From contig NZ_JBJXCT010000008.1 in the NCBI RefSeq assembly GCF_046159715.1, forward strand, positions 28,031-92,030: DNA of 64,000 bases. Direction: 5' to 3'. The DNA comes from Pampinifervens sp037481935. Lineage in GTDB: Bacteria > Aquificota > Aquificia > Aquificales > Aquificaceae. The notes beneath the pieces were generated by a model. That model had not been told where the DNA came from and searched no databases. It saw nothing but the letters and a program-made list of their open reading frames with translations. The position numbers were made by a program, and so were the translations under genes. Every line of letters begins with the position of its first letter. Positions within the stretch are counted from its first letter, which is position 1. This document shows positions 31,247 through 38,109 of this stretch, piece after piece.

Positions 31247-31521
31247 TTGACTACCTCCAGAAAGGTTTTCAGAGGCATGACAATAAGAGGCTCTTTTCTG
31301 TCTGCCTTTAGCACAAGGGCGTCTGCAGAAGAAAGCCAGGCGTAGACCTGCAGGGATTTGCGAGCCTTGACCTGAACCCCGAGAGAGATACCTATTTCCT
31401 TATTATATATATATAAGTCTGTGTCTGTGTGCGAACCTGCGGACCTTACTACCTGAAAGCCCGCCTGCTCAAACAGAGCTTTTATTTCTCTTTCTATACG
31501 TGCTCCTTTTGCGTAGGACAT
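31231..31521 (-). CDS. Hjc-like Holliday junction resolvase (PD-(D/E)xK fold)
   Basis: A 96-residue protein resembling archaeal and phage Hjc resolvases: KGARIEREIKALFEQAGFQV at the start, then VRSAGSHTDTDLYIY, then GVQVKARKSLQVYAWLSSAD. The Asp in TDTDLY and QVK fit the D...(E/Q)xK metal site, with Gln in place of the usual Glu. It would resolve branched DNA left by replication before packaging. The ATG at 31521 is chosen because the family starts there; no clear ribosome site is seen and the frame is open 36 nt further. It lies behind a copy of the 18-bp motif. Confidence 0.65.
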   Translation of the reverse strand: MSYAKGARIEREIKALFEQAGFQVVRSAGSHTDTDLYIYNKEIGISLGVQVKARKSLQVYAWLSSADALVLKADRKEPLIVMPLKTFLEVVKWRQR

Positions 31522-31551
31522 GGCTTTAATATTGCAGAAGCTACGAGAGGC

Positions 31552-31569
31552 TTTCAAGCAAGAATTTCA
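31552..31569. promoter_or_regulatory. recurrent 18-bp motif, copy 2
   Basis: TTTCAAGCAAGAATTTCA spans the stop codon of the excisionase-like gene and precedes the resolvase-like gene. It differs from copy 1 at two positions. Confidence 0.5.
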
Positions 31570-31910
31570 AGGCTGTGAATTATCTGAGAGAGCTTAAATT
31601 TCAAAAGCTGTAAGTTGTTTATTTCCTGTAGGGTTTTGAGTTCATGTTTTAAAGAGGAAACTATTACAGAATTCAGGTCTGCCTGTTTTAGCATAGACCT
31701 GCTTGGTCTTCTCAACCTTTGCGGGATTGTCTCGTCTTGCGTGAGATTGTTTCTTATGAAAGTTGCGAGGTCGCTTTGTTTTATTCTCAGTGTGCCGGAT
31801 GGGAGCTTAATGGCGTTTAGATAGCCGGCATCAACCCAGGAGTATACCGTGCGTGGTGAAACCTTTAGTAAGGCTGCAACTTCTTGTATACTGTAAAGAA
31901 CTTCTGTCAT
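31554..31910 (-). CDS. excisionase-type (MerR-like HTH) DNA-binding protein
   Basis: A 118-residue protein with an N-terminal HTH of the excisionase/MerR-like kind: YSIQEVAALLKVSPRTVYSW, then DAGYLNAIKLPSGTLRIKQS, the latter carrying the wing. The C-terminal half is a Gln/Leu-rich helix, probably for dimerisation. In a transposable phage, which does not excise by integrase, it is more likely a regulator of middle or late genes than an excisionase. Confidence 0.75.
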   Translation of the reverse strand: MTEVLYSIQEVAALLKVSPRTVYSWVDAGYLNAIKLPSGTLRIKQSDLATFIRNNLTQDETIPQRLRRPSRSMLKQADLNSVIVSSLKHELKTLQEINNLQLLKFKLSQIIHSLEILA

Positions 31911-31937
31911 CTTATTTTCAAAGTTAGCGATTTCCTG

Positions 31938-32636
31938 TTAAGTATCATGCAAGGATTTCACAGTTCCTTTATGAGATTTTGGTTTTAAGCGTAAATCAGC
32001 GCCCTCCACCCTCCTCAACACACACACCTCTCTCAGTCTGGAAATTATCGGCTCTTCTGCAAGCAAGCCAAACAGGTCTTTTATATCCAGGTTGCTTATT
32101 ATCGCAAGCCTTTTTTCTTCGTTATAGGCGTGATATATAACCTCTCTCACGAAGTCAAGGTGAAAATCTCTCAGAAATTTGCTAACATCATCTAATATAA
32201 TCATGTCCGCCTCTCTGTATGCCTCACGCAGGGCTTTAAAGTCCTGCATATCTGGACAGGAGATGTAGAGCGGGTTTTTTACCCTGTATTTCCTTAGCAG
32301 CTGTGCGATGGCATAAATAATCGCATGCGTTTTGCCTGTTCCTGCAGGTCCAGTAAGAATTACCCCGCCCGCATGCAGGGTTTTCAGGCAAAACTCCGTG
32401 AGGTCTGTCTTTTTTGTCTCTTGCAGTTTTTTTACTACTCTGGGTGGAAAGCCAAGCCCAAGAAGGATTTTCTGTATAGTTTCAAGACTGAGGACTTTAA
32501 GCACTTTTTCCAGATATGTGCCTTTGCCGTTTTTCAACTCTATCCAGAAGAAATACTCCTCTTCTCTTATTGAAACCACTGGCCTGCCTTTATAGAGTTT
32601 TTCAAGCTCTTCTCTGTTTTTTACCGCCCTAACCAT
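31938..32636 (-). CDS. DnaC-like AAA+ helicase loader
   Basis: A 232-residue AAA+ ATPase of the DnaC/IstB kind: GVILTGPAGTGKTHAIIYAI near residue 91 (Walker A), DMIILDDVSKF near residue 139 (Walker B), LAIISNLDI near residue 172 (sensor I) and ISRLREVCV with the Arg finger near residue 196. Such proteins load the host replicative helicase. Mu itself relies on host PriA and DnaC, so a phage-borne loader is notable. It overlaps the upstream 79-residue gene by 16 nt. Confidence 0.85.
   Translation of the reverse strand: MVRAVKNREELEKLYKGRPVVSIREEEYFFWIELKNGKGTYLEKVLKVLSLETIQKILLGLGFPPRVVKKLQETKKTDLTEFCLKTLHAGGVILTGPAGTGKTHAIIYAIAQLLRKYRVKNPLYISCPDMQDFKALREAYREADMIILDDVSKFLRDFHLDFVREVIYHAYNEEKRLAIISNLDIKDLFGLLAEEPIISRLREVCVLRRVEGADLRLKPKSHKGTVKSLHDT
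31943..31960. promoter_or_regulatory. recurrent 18-bp motif, copy 3
   Basis: TATCATGCAAGGATTTCA lies in the last codons of the DnaC-like gene, ahead of the excisionase-like gene. It matches copy 1 at 17 of 18 positions. Confidence 0.5.
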
Positions 32637-32860
32637 TCCTTTACCTCCTCTTTTAGTTGTTGCGCAGTTTTCAGAGCAGATTGTTTTGTGCTAACTCGCT
32701 CTGCCCCAGCTTTACCCCTCAGTGCTGTAAGTCTTAGAACAACCGTTTTCAGTATTGCATAGTCATCCCCAAACTCCTCTCTCAACATTTCTTCTATACT
32801 GTCAAGTGTCCTGTGAATTCTTTTAGCCAGCTCTATCATCTCCTGCCTATTAGCTCTCAT
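32621..32860 (-). CDS. small helical phage protein, early region
   Basis: A 79-residue charged helical protein: RQEMIELAKRIHRTLDSIEE, then LREEFGDDYAILKTVVLRLT. It lies between a 168-residue gene (2-nt gap) and the DnaC-like gene (16-nt overlap). I do not recognise it. The place suggests a role in replication or regulation. Confidence 0.55.
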   Translation of the reverse strand: MRANRQEMIELAKRIHRTLDSIEEMLREEFGDDYAILKTVVLRLTALRGKAGAERVSTKQSALKTAQQLKEEVKEWLGR

Positions 32861-32862
32861 CC

Positions 32863-33369
32863 TTACCCCTCCTCTGCCCAGTCGGGCATGTCATCTATGT
32901 CATCCATGTAGTAGTCAAGCCCCCGAGTGTTTTCTGGGGATACCCACTTTCCACTTTCTCGGTGTGTCCGTTTTATTCTTGGCAGGACTGTTCTGAACCA
33001 TGTTATAGAGCCGTCCCCTTTTAGATAGCCTTCTTTTAGTCTTCTAAACTCTTCGTAATCCTTTTTTATGTCCTCTACCCCAAGTCCGTTTTGTTCGTAT
33101 ATCTGTATCAACTCCCTTAATGCTTTGCCTACCCTATCCTGCCATTTGCTATAGCCAAAGCTTTCTGGAGGAGTGCCGTTCCACAACTTTATATACCACC
33201 CCATAAGATGTTGTATGCTTTTGCCATACCGTTCTGCCCTCTCCTCGTGAAATTGGATATATTGCCTCAGTTCCTCAACTATCTTCGTGAGCCTTTTGTA
33301 AGCTTCTTGCCCTGTTTTGCTTTCAAGAACTTGCTCAAGTTGTCTCAGTAGAGTTTTACACTTGCGCAT
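32863..33369 (-). CDS. early phage protein next to the helicase loader
   Basis: A 168-residue protein, mostly helical: LLRQLEQVLESKTGQEAYKR, a Trp-rich middle (HLMGWYIKLWNGTPPESFGY) and an acidic end with YYMDDIDDMPDWAEEG. The combination of a helical core, an acidic C-terminus and a DnaC-like neighbour recalls phage replication-initiation proteins (DnaD/DnaT-like), but I see no firm motif. The ATG at 33369 is chosen because GGAGG is 8 nt upstream. Confidence 0.55.
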   Translation of the reverse strand: MRKCKTLLRQLEQVLESKTGQEAYKRLTKIVEELRQYIQFHEERAERYGKSIQHLMGWYIKLWNGTPPESFGYSKWQDRVGKALRELIQIYEQNGLGVEDIKKDYEEFRRLKEGYLKGDGSITWFRTVLPRIKRTHRESGKWVSPENTRGLDYYMDDIDDMPDWAEEG

Positions 33370-33901
33370 GTTTTTCACCTCCTTCTGAGCGTTTTAGTTC
33401 CTTAAGCTTGCTCCTTACTGCCTCGATGCTTCTGCCAAGTTCATCTGCCGCCATTCTTATCTCCCCTGGCTTTGCAGGGCGGTGGACCAGTTCTTCAAGC
33501 CTTTTTATCTCCTCCTGCGTCCACTTTTTCTTTATTGTTCCTACGCCCCTGGCCTTTCTTATACGCCTTGTTCTTTCCTGCTTTACCTGCATTCTGCAGG
33601 TGGGGGAGCAATACAGATTGTCCGAACGGTTTGGGATGAAAAACTTCCCACACACCTGGCAGGATTTCATAATTCTCTGTATATCTTCCTCTTCCGCATG
33701 CAGTGTAGCAAAAACGGGCGGGTTTTCTACAATACGCCTTAAAAGCCCATCTCTCACCTGTGCGGATATGAGAGAGTGGACTTTCTGCTTTACCCACTTT
33801 CTCATCGGGCCAGGTGGCGGATTGAGAGAATTTACAACGTCCTCAGGTCTGAAGACTTTTAACTTCAGCATTTCAGCCCAGACCATGCCGTCCGTATACA
33901 T
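33356..33901 (-). CDS. zinc-finger and HTH protein
   Basis: A 181-residue protein. Residues 78-105 hold a four-Cys zinc finger (CQVCGKFF, then YCSPTCRM), a treble-clef type; residues 125-170 form a SANT/Myb-like HTH (WTQEEIKRLEEL, then ELGRSIEAVRSKLKEL). The N-terminal part has PPPGPMRKWVKQ. It is probably a DNA-binding regulator or replication factor in the early operon, between the MuB-like and the helical genes. Confidence 0.65.
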   Translation of the reverse strand: MYTDGMVWAEMLKLKVFRPEDVVNSLNPPPGPMRKWVKQKVHSLISAQVRDGLLRRIVENPPVFATLHAEEEDIQRIMKSCQVCGKFFIPNRSDNLYCSPTCRMQVKQERTRRIRKARGVGTIKKKWTQEEIKRLEELVHRPAKPGEIRMAADELGRSIEAVRSKLKELKRSEGGEKHAQV

Positions 33902-33903
33902 GC

Positions 33904-34593
33904 CTACCTCCCGAGGGTTTTTGATGCTTTTATGATGTTTTCCTCTGTAGCTTCCGCCTTTAGCTTCTGAAGGATGCTTGCGATAAAATAGATATCCAGA
34001 GTTGTCCAGCCTCTGTCCTTCGCGAGTTTGTAGAAAACCTCCACATCTCCGCTTACTTTCTTCTCTCTCAGTGCATGCTCTATTGTCTCTTTTGTTATCT
34101 GCTCAAGCTCCTTTCTGATAACCACTCTCCTGTATATGCTATGAGGAGTAGACTGCACAACCTTTGGCAGGCTCTGGTCTCCGAGGAAAATGTAGCTAAG
34201 ATGTGTGTCTGTGTCTTCTGCAAGGTCTTTTAGCTCGTTCAGGAGCAATGCTCTTTTTAAACCCCTCTGTGCTTCATCTATAACGACGATTGGCTTGATT
34301 TGTAGTGTGGCTATGGTGAACTTTAACAGGTCAAGAGTAGCCTCCTTCGTCTGCCTCATACCAGCCCCGCAGGCAAGGCTTATGCCTTTTACCAGTTTGC
34401 TCGCTGTAATTTCCTCGGCTGGCACTTTGTAGTAAAACACATCTCTGTTTTCTCTTGCAATAGCTTTTGCAGAAAAAGTCTTGCCGTTGCCCCATACACC
34501 CCATACGAGGGCATGCACGGGTGAGCCTGTTTGCTCTCTTATCTGCCTGAGCGTGTTAACTACTCCTCTTAAAACCTGTTCTGCATGCACCAT
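33904..34593 (-). CDS. MuB-like transposition ATPase
   Basis: A 229-residue AAA+ ATPase: WGVWGNGKTFSAKAI near residue 30 (Walker A), PIVVIDEAQRG near residue 97 (Walker B), SYIFLGDQSL near residue 123 and RVVIRKEL with an Arg near residue 145. It follows the transposase gene by 3 nt, as MuB follows MuA. MuB binds target DNA, activates the transposase and gives target immunity. The N-terminal HTH domain of Mu MuB is missing, which is common in shorter relatives. Confidence 0.88.
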   Translation of the reverse strand: MVHAEQVLRGVVNTLRQIREQTGSPVHALVWGVWGNGKTFSAKAIARENRDVFYYKVPAEEITASKLVKGISLACGAGMRQTKEATLDLLKFTIATLQIKPIVVIDEAQRGLKRALLLNELKDLAEDTDTHLSYIFLGDQSLPKVVQSTPHSIYRRVVIRKELEQITKETIEHALREKKVSGDVEVFYKLAKDRGWTTLDIYFIASILQKLKAEATEENIIKASKTLGR

Positions 34594-34596
34594 GTT

Positions 34597-35982
34597 TTAC
34601 CCTCCTTCGTAAATTTTTAGAATGTCCCACTCCTCTTCCTGAACCCCTTGAGGCTCAGGCTCTGGAGCAGGGCTTGATAGCAAGCAAAGAATGTCTTCCT
34701 CTTGCGTCTCAGATATACGGGCTTCCTGTAACTCACGAAGTTCCTCCCGTAGCTTCTCCTCCCTCTTCTCCACCCTCTTACTTTTCTGCTTATGCTGTTT
34801 GTATTCCACTGGGTCAAGTGAAGGCAGTTCGGTTGATACAAGTCTTGCATAGCCGAGAAACTCTCCCGAGGAAGCATACACCTCAAGCTTTGTTATGTCC
34901 TCTATGTCCCGCAGACATATGACTCTGGGAGCGTTCTTATCTCTGCCAAGCTCTTTTTCTTCCTGCGGTAAGTAAAACTCATATCTCAGGTTGTCTATTG
35001 TGATGGTGTGATTGCGAATTGTCCTCTCAAACCTCTCTGCAAAGGCTTTGCGAAGTCTGCCTTCGTCTACCTCACTAAATCCTTGCAATTCAACCTCTGC
35101 AGGTGCAACTGGCTTCTGGAAGTGTTCAAAGTTGTGTGCAGTGCGGTTGTATGTGTTTATCGCAAGACTTATCAGGTCGTTTATACTCCCTGCTTTGATA
35201 GTTCTTGCTATGTCTTTTAGCTCTCTGATGACCCGTTCTATAAGCTTCTGGTTTGCCTGATAAGGCTTTGTCCTGCGAATTTCAACTCCGAGTTCTTTCA
35301 AAGCCCTTGTGATATGTTCAGAGGTAAGAATTTTTTCATTGTCCGTTTTTACTGCCTTGGGGACGCCGTGTCTTAAAAACAACTGAAACATAAACTTAGC
35401 AACATCGAGACTGGAGAAGGCTTTGTTGTAGTGCGTGGCATTCTTTTCTTTGTTTTCTACCGTGTAAAAGCCCAAAATCCTCATGGAGTAAAGCTCAAGA
35501 GCAAAGAGGATAGAGCATTGCTTTCCTGCAAACACATAGCCCGTTGCGTCTATCTCCACCAAGCCCTTTTCTCTTTGCACTTTACCCTTCGAAACCTTCG
35601 GAGCTTCCTTAATTCCCCTCCTTGCAACTTCTAACCTTTCCCAACTTCCCCACTCACTTTTTACGAAGTCTTCCACAAGCCTGTAAAAACTTGCAAGAGA
35701 GTTTATGCCTACAAGCCTTAAATCAAGCTCCAGAAGGTGGTATATTCGTCTGAGAGAATGCGTCCTTTTCCTGCCTTTTTCTTCGTTAACATCAAGCAGC
35801 AAGGCTTTAAGCTTCTCTATAAGCTCGTTTGGTATCTCACGCACTTTCCTCTGTCTTCCCCTCCTCTTCTGTGGCAAGCCTTTTATCCATCTGTATATCG
35901 TTGCCCTGTTGTGCTTCAGGAGTTTTGCTATCTGTGATACAGAAAAACCCTGCAGGTAAAGTTGTATTGCCCTTAGCTTCAT
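34597..35982 (-). CDS. MuA-like DDE transposase
   Basis: A 461-residue transposase. The N-terminus has an HTH (GFSVSQIAKLLKHNRATIYR), probably the end-binding part. The RNase-H-like core shows the DDE residues in VEIDATGYVF near residue 145, VKTDNEKIL near residue 218 and NQKLIERVIREL near residue 252. A beta-barrel of the Mu-transposase C-terminal type follows (CLRDIEDITKLEVYASSGEF) and then an acidic helical tail, the place where MuA meets MuB. The closeness of VEIDATGY to IS481/Mu-type cores and the TG...CA ends agree. It overlaps the first early gene by 4 nt. Confidence 0.92.
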   Translation of the reverse strand: MKLRAIQLYLQGFSVSQIAKLLKHNRATIYRWIKGLPQKRRGRQRKVREIPNELIEKLKALLLDVNEEKGRKRTHSLRRIYHLLELDLRLVGINSLASFYRLVEDFVKSEWGSWERLEVARRGIKEAPKVSKGKVQREKGLVEIDATGYVFAGKQCSILFALELYSMRILGFYTVENKEKNATHYNKAFSSLDVAKFMFQLFLRHGVPKAVKTDNEKILTSEHITRALKELGVEIRRTKPYQANQKLIERVIRELKDIARTIKAGSINDLISLAINTYNRTAHNFEHFQKPVAPAEVELQGFSEVDEGRLRKAFAERFERTIRNHTITIDNLRYEFYLPQEEKELGRDKNAPRVICLRDIEDITKLEVYASSGEFLGYARLVSTELPSLDPVEYKQHKQKSKRVEKREEKLREELRELQEARISETQEEDILCLLSSPAPEPEPQGVQEEEWDILKIYEGG

Positions 35983-36983
35983 CTGTGTCTCCTTCTTACA
36001 CTTTCTAAAAGCGACATCATCTTCTCAGTAAAGGGCTTCCACACGTATTCCTCCCATTCGTCTGGAGAGAGCTTCGTTAGATATACTGCAAGAGCCGTGG
36101 CTGCAAGCTCTATGGCTTCGTCTATTTCCTTATTGAGGTCAAAACCTTTCTCTGGCTTCTGAGACTTCTTGCTTTTAGATGATTCTGCTTCCTTCCACTC
36201 TGGACCGCCCCAATCAGACCAGTCAGGCTCTGTAGAAAGGGCAGGCTGGGAGCCTGCCAATTCAGAGGAGGAGGGGGGTGAAGAAGATACGGCTTCTAAT
36301 TGTTTATTTCTTTTTGCTACATACTGCGAGTAAAGGCTGTATGGCAGTCTGTATCCTCTCTTATATAGTTCTTCCCTTGCTTCCTCAAAGCTTACCGTCC
36401 TTGTTGTCCAGTCCTCCAGAACATCCTCCACAAGCCCCCAAAATACTTCCTCTGGAACTTCGGGGACTTGGTTATATATTTCCGTTAGCCTGTCCGCATG
36501 CTTTATGAGAACCTCTCTTATATCACTCTCCACCACCTCCCTAAGCTCGTTGTAGCGTCTTAGCTCGTGTGCCAGATTATTCCAGCTTGAGAAAATGTAT
36601 CTGTAATCTTTTAAAGTCTCCTCTGCTTTTTGCAGGATTAACTCTTCCAGTATCCTCTTCCTGTGTTGCTCTTGCCTTAGCTCCTCCCATTTTCTTTTAG
36701 CCTTTTCCAGCCATACTCTCTTTGCCCTTGCTGACAACTCTTGCATGAACTGAAGCCCTGTCAGGGCTTTTTCTGCTACTTCCCAGCTGTCAACCCCTGC
36801 ATCTAATAGCCTTCGCATAGTCTCGCTGGTATCTTTTACAAGCTCGGCAAGAACTCGGGCTGGCTCACCTTCTATCTCAAAGCCTTCTTCCTGTGCTTTC
36901 TGACGCACAAAGCTTTCAAACTTTCTGATAAGGTCTCTTTCCTCTGGAGTTATAGTCTCAAGCCAGTCTGAGAAGAGCTTCAA
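35979..36983 (-). CDS. first early prophage protein, charged, unrecognised
   Basis: About 334 residues from a TTG at 36983; the frame stays open to 37250, but that stretch is the inverted terminal repeat and translates into low-complexity text. The protein is helical and highly charged (FESFVRQKAQEEGFEIEGEP, then RAKRVWLEKAKRKWEELRQE), with a Ser/Pro linker near residue 245 and a C-terminal helical domain. It sits where Mu has repressor and ner, just inside the early end and 4 nt into the transposase gene. No HTH is obvious. It might be a transposition regulator; the start is uncertain. Confidence 0.6.
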   Translation of the reverse strand: MKLFSDWLETITPEERDLIRKFESFVRQKAQEEGFEIEGEPARVLAELVKDTSETMRRLLDAGVDSWEVAEKALTGLQFMQELSARAKRVWLEKAKRKWEELRQEQHRKRILEELILQKAEETLKDYRYIFSSWNNLAHELRRYNELREVVESDIREVLIKHADRLTEIYNQVPEVPEEVFWGLVEDVLEDWTTRTVSFEEAREELYKRGYRLPYSLYSQYVAKRNKQLEAVSSSPPSSSELAGSQPALSTEPDWSDWGGPEWKEAESSKSKKSQKPEKGFDLNKEIDEAIELAATALAVYLTKLSPDEWEEYVWKPFTEKMMSLLESVRRRHR

Positions 36984-37083
36984 AACTTCACGGGAGGGTG
37001 GGAAGGAGAATATGCATTTTTGCAATGATTGCAATTTTGCATAATCTTTGAGAATGCGAGGGGGGGTTGGTGGGGGGAGGGAG

Positions 37084-37120
37084 AATACAAATTTTTCTTG
37101 CGACGAGAATTTTTTGTATT
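37084..37120. promoter_or_regulatory. palindrome, candidate operator (right end)
   Basis: Outer arms AATACAAA and TTTGTATT are as in the left copy at 14811-14847; the inner arms have drifted. It lies between the early promoter region and the first early gene, the place expected for an operator controlling transposition genes. Confidence 0.45.
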
Positions 37121-37141
37121 CTTTGAGATTGTTAATATAAT
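37114..37141 (+). promoter_or_regulatory. outward-facing promoter in the prophage end
   Basis: TTGTAT (37114-37119), a 16-bp spacer and TATAAT (37136-37141) point out of the element toward the tRNA-Leu gene. The same sequence in the left copy points outward toward the MNT gene, with the -10 on the minus strand near 14794. A possible inward promoter (ATGACT, 17 bp, TATATT) reads across the same DNA toward the early genes. Confidence 0.45.
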
Positions 37142-37346
37142 CTGCCAGACCTAAAAAAGTCATAGAAAGCAGAAAAGTAAGGAATAGCAAGGCTTTCAGA
37201 AAATGCGGGAGTGTTGCAGAATTTCTGAAAAACTTTAAAAACACCCTCAAAAAATTTTTCAGAAATTCGTCAAGTGCTTTATAATTAAGGCTCTGAGAGA
37301 GGGGGGTTGTTGCAGAATTTCTGCAAAATTACATCTTTCCATGGCA

Positions 37347-37352
37347 TATAAT
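37347..37352 (+). promoter_or_regulatory. -10 box of the tRNA-Leu / queC transcript
   Basis: TATAAT lies 10 nt before the first tRNA base, the usual place. The corresponding -35 position (37324-37329, CAAAAT) falls inside the prophage end, so any original -35 box has been replaced by the element. Confidence 0.6.
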
Positions 37353-37362
37353 TTTATCCTCA

Positions 37363-37446
37363 GCCGGAGTGGCGGAACTGGCAGACGCAGGGGATTCAAA
37401 ATCCCCCGCCCGTGAGGGCGTGCGGGTTCGACTCCCGCCTCCGGCA
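37363..37446 (+). tRNA. tRNA-Leu (anticodon CAA)
   Basis: An 84-nt class II tRNA with acceptor arms GCCGGAG and CTCCGGC, discriminator A, anticodon stem GGGGA/TCCCC around loop TTCAAAA (anticodon CAA, reading UUG), a long variable arm (GCCCGTGAGGGC) and a GGGTTCGACTCCC T arm. CCA is not encoded. It is 29 bp from the prophage end and is followed after 7 nt by queC. Confidence 0.97.
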
Positions 37447-37453
37447 TAGAGCT

Positions 37454-38107
37454 ATGAAAAAGGTTATAGTTCTCCTGTCTGGTGGGATGGACAGTGCCAC
37501 ACTCCTGTGGCTGTGCAGAAAGGAGTTTGAAGAGGTCTATGCCCTTTCTTTTGACTACGGACAGAGACACAGGGTAGAGCTCAAATACGCAGAGGAGCTG
37601 GGATGGCTTGCAGGGGTGAGGGAGCATATCATCGTAGAAGTGCCCCACTACAGACTGATAAAGGGTTCAGCCCTGCTTGAGGGAGGACCCGAGGTGCCGA
37701 GAGGAGAATACACTCAAGAGGTGCCCGCCACTAACGTGCCCATGAGAAATCTGGTCTTTCTCGCTATTGCCAGCTCTTTTGCCGACAGCCTTGGGATAGA
37801 GCACATAGCCATAGGGGTGCATGCTCTTGACACCCCCTATCCCGACTGCAGACCGGAGTTTATAGCTGCCATGGAATCAGCCATAAACGCAGGCTCAGCC
37901 CATGTGGCAAAGACAAGGAGAAGAATTCATGTATACGCACCCTTTCTGGGAATGAGCAAAGCAGACATAGCAAGGCTTGGAAAAGAGCTTGGAGTTCCCT
38001 TTGAAAAGACCTACTCCTGCTACATGGGAACGGAGCCGCCCTGCGGGGTCTGTGCCACATGCCTGCAGAGGGAAGAGGCTTTGAGACTGGCAGGTGTGCT
38101 CTGCTAA
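37454..38107 (+). CDS. queC: 7-cyano-7-deazaguanine synthase QueC
   Basis: A 217-residue enzyme of the preQ0/queuosine pathway that turns 7-carboxy-7-deazaguanine into preQ0 with ATP and ammonia. The PP-loop SGGMDSATLLW near residue 9 and the zinc-binding set CYMG...CGVCATC near residues 193-206 are diagnostic. The ATG is only 7 nt after the tRNA-Leu gene and has no ribosome site, so the mRNA is probably released by tRNA processing. tgt, which uses the preQ0-derived base, is at the far end of the window. Its stop lies 2 nt from the opposing pyrF stop. Confidence 0.95.
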   Translation: MKKVIVLLSGGMDSATLLWLCRKEFEEVYALSFDYGQRHRVELKYAEELGWLAGVREHIIVEVPHYRLIKGSALLEGGPEVPRGEYTQEVPATNVPMRNLVFLAIASSFADSLGIEHIAIGVHALDTPYPDCRPEFIAAMESAINAGSAHVAKTRRRIHVYAPFLGMSKADIARLGKELGVPFEKTYSCYMGTEPPCGVCATCLQREEALRLAGVLC

Positions 38108-38109
38108 TT

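Larger units (their letters stand above)
14412..37333 (-). mobile_element. Mu-like transposable prophage with long inverted ends
   Basis: A 22,922-bp element bounded by TGTAATTTTGCAGAAATTCT... at the left and its exact inverse at the right; the first 30 bp are identical. The TG...CA ends are those expected of Mu-type DDE transposases. It encodes a MuA-like transposase and a MuB-like ATPase at the right, early end, then replication, packaging, head and contractile-tail genes in Mu order, all on the minus strand. No host gene lies inside. The 5 bp outside the two ends differ (TGCAC and TCTTT), so there is no target duplication. Lysis genes and the W/J/I baseplate genes are not seen, so it may be defective. 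Confidence 0.92.
36987..37333 (-). repeat. right terminal inverted repeat (347 bp)
   Basis: The right copy of the long inverted end; read inward on the minus strand it matches the left copy. It carries transposase-site-like motifs at about 37309-37329, 37254-37270 (degenerate) and 37211-37232, a G-rich tract at 37060-37081, the palindrome at 37084-37120 and a TTGCAATCATTGCAA palindrome near 37021-37035. It holds no credible complete gene; it includes the leader of the early operon. Confidence 0.9.

Noticed and set aside
31554..31910. Reading the HTH protein as a true excisionase with an integrase partner.
   Set aside because: No tyrosine or serine recombinase is in the element, and movement is explained by the DDE transposase.
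36984..37250. N-terminal extension of the first early gene into the terminal repeat.
   Set aside because: It translates into Pro/Phe/Lys-rich low-complexity text fixed by the inverted repeat, and the start would be a TTG without ribosome site.
37259..37648. Minus-strand frame across the tRNA-Leu gene and the start of queC.
   Set aside because: It runs through a well-formed tRNA and antisense to queC and has no family features.
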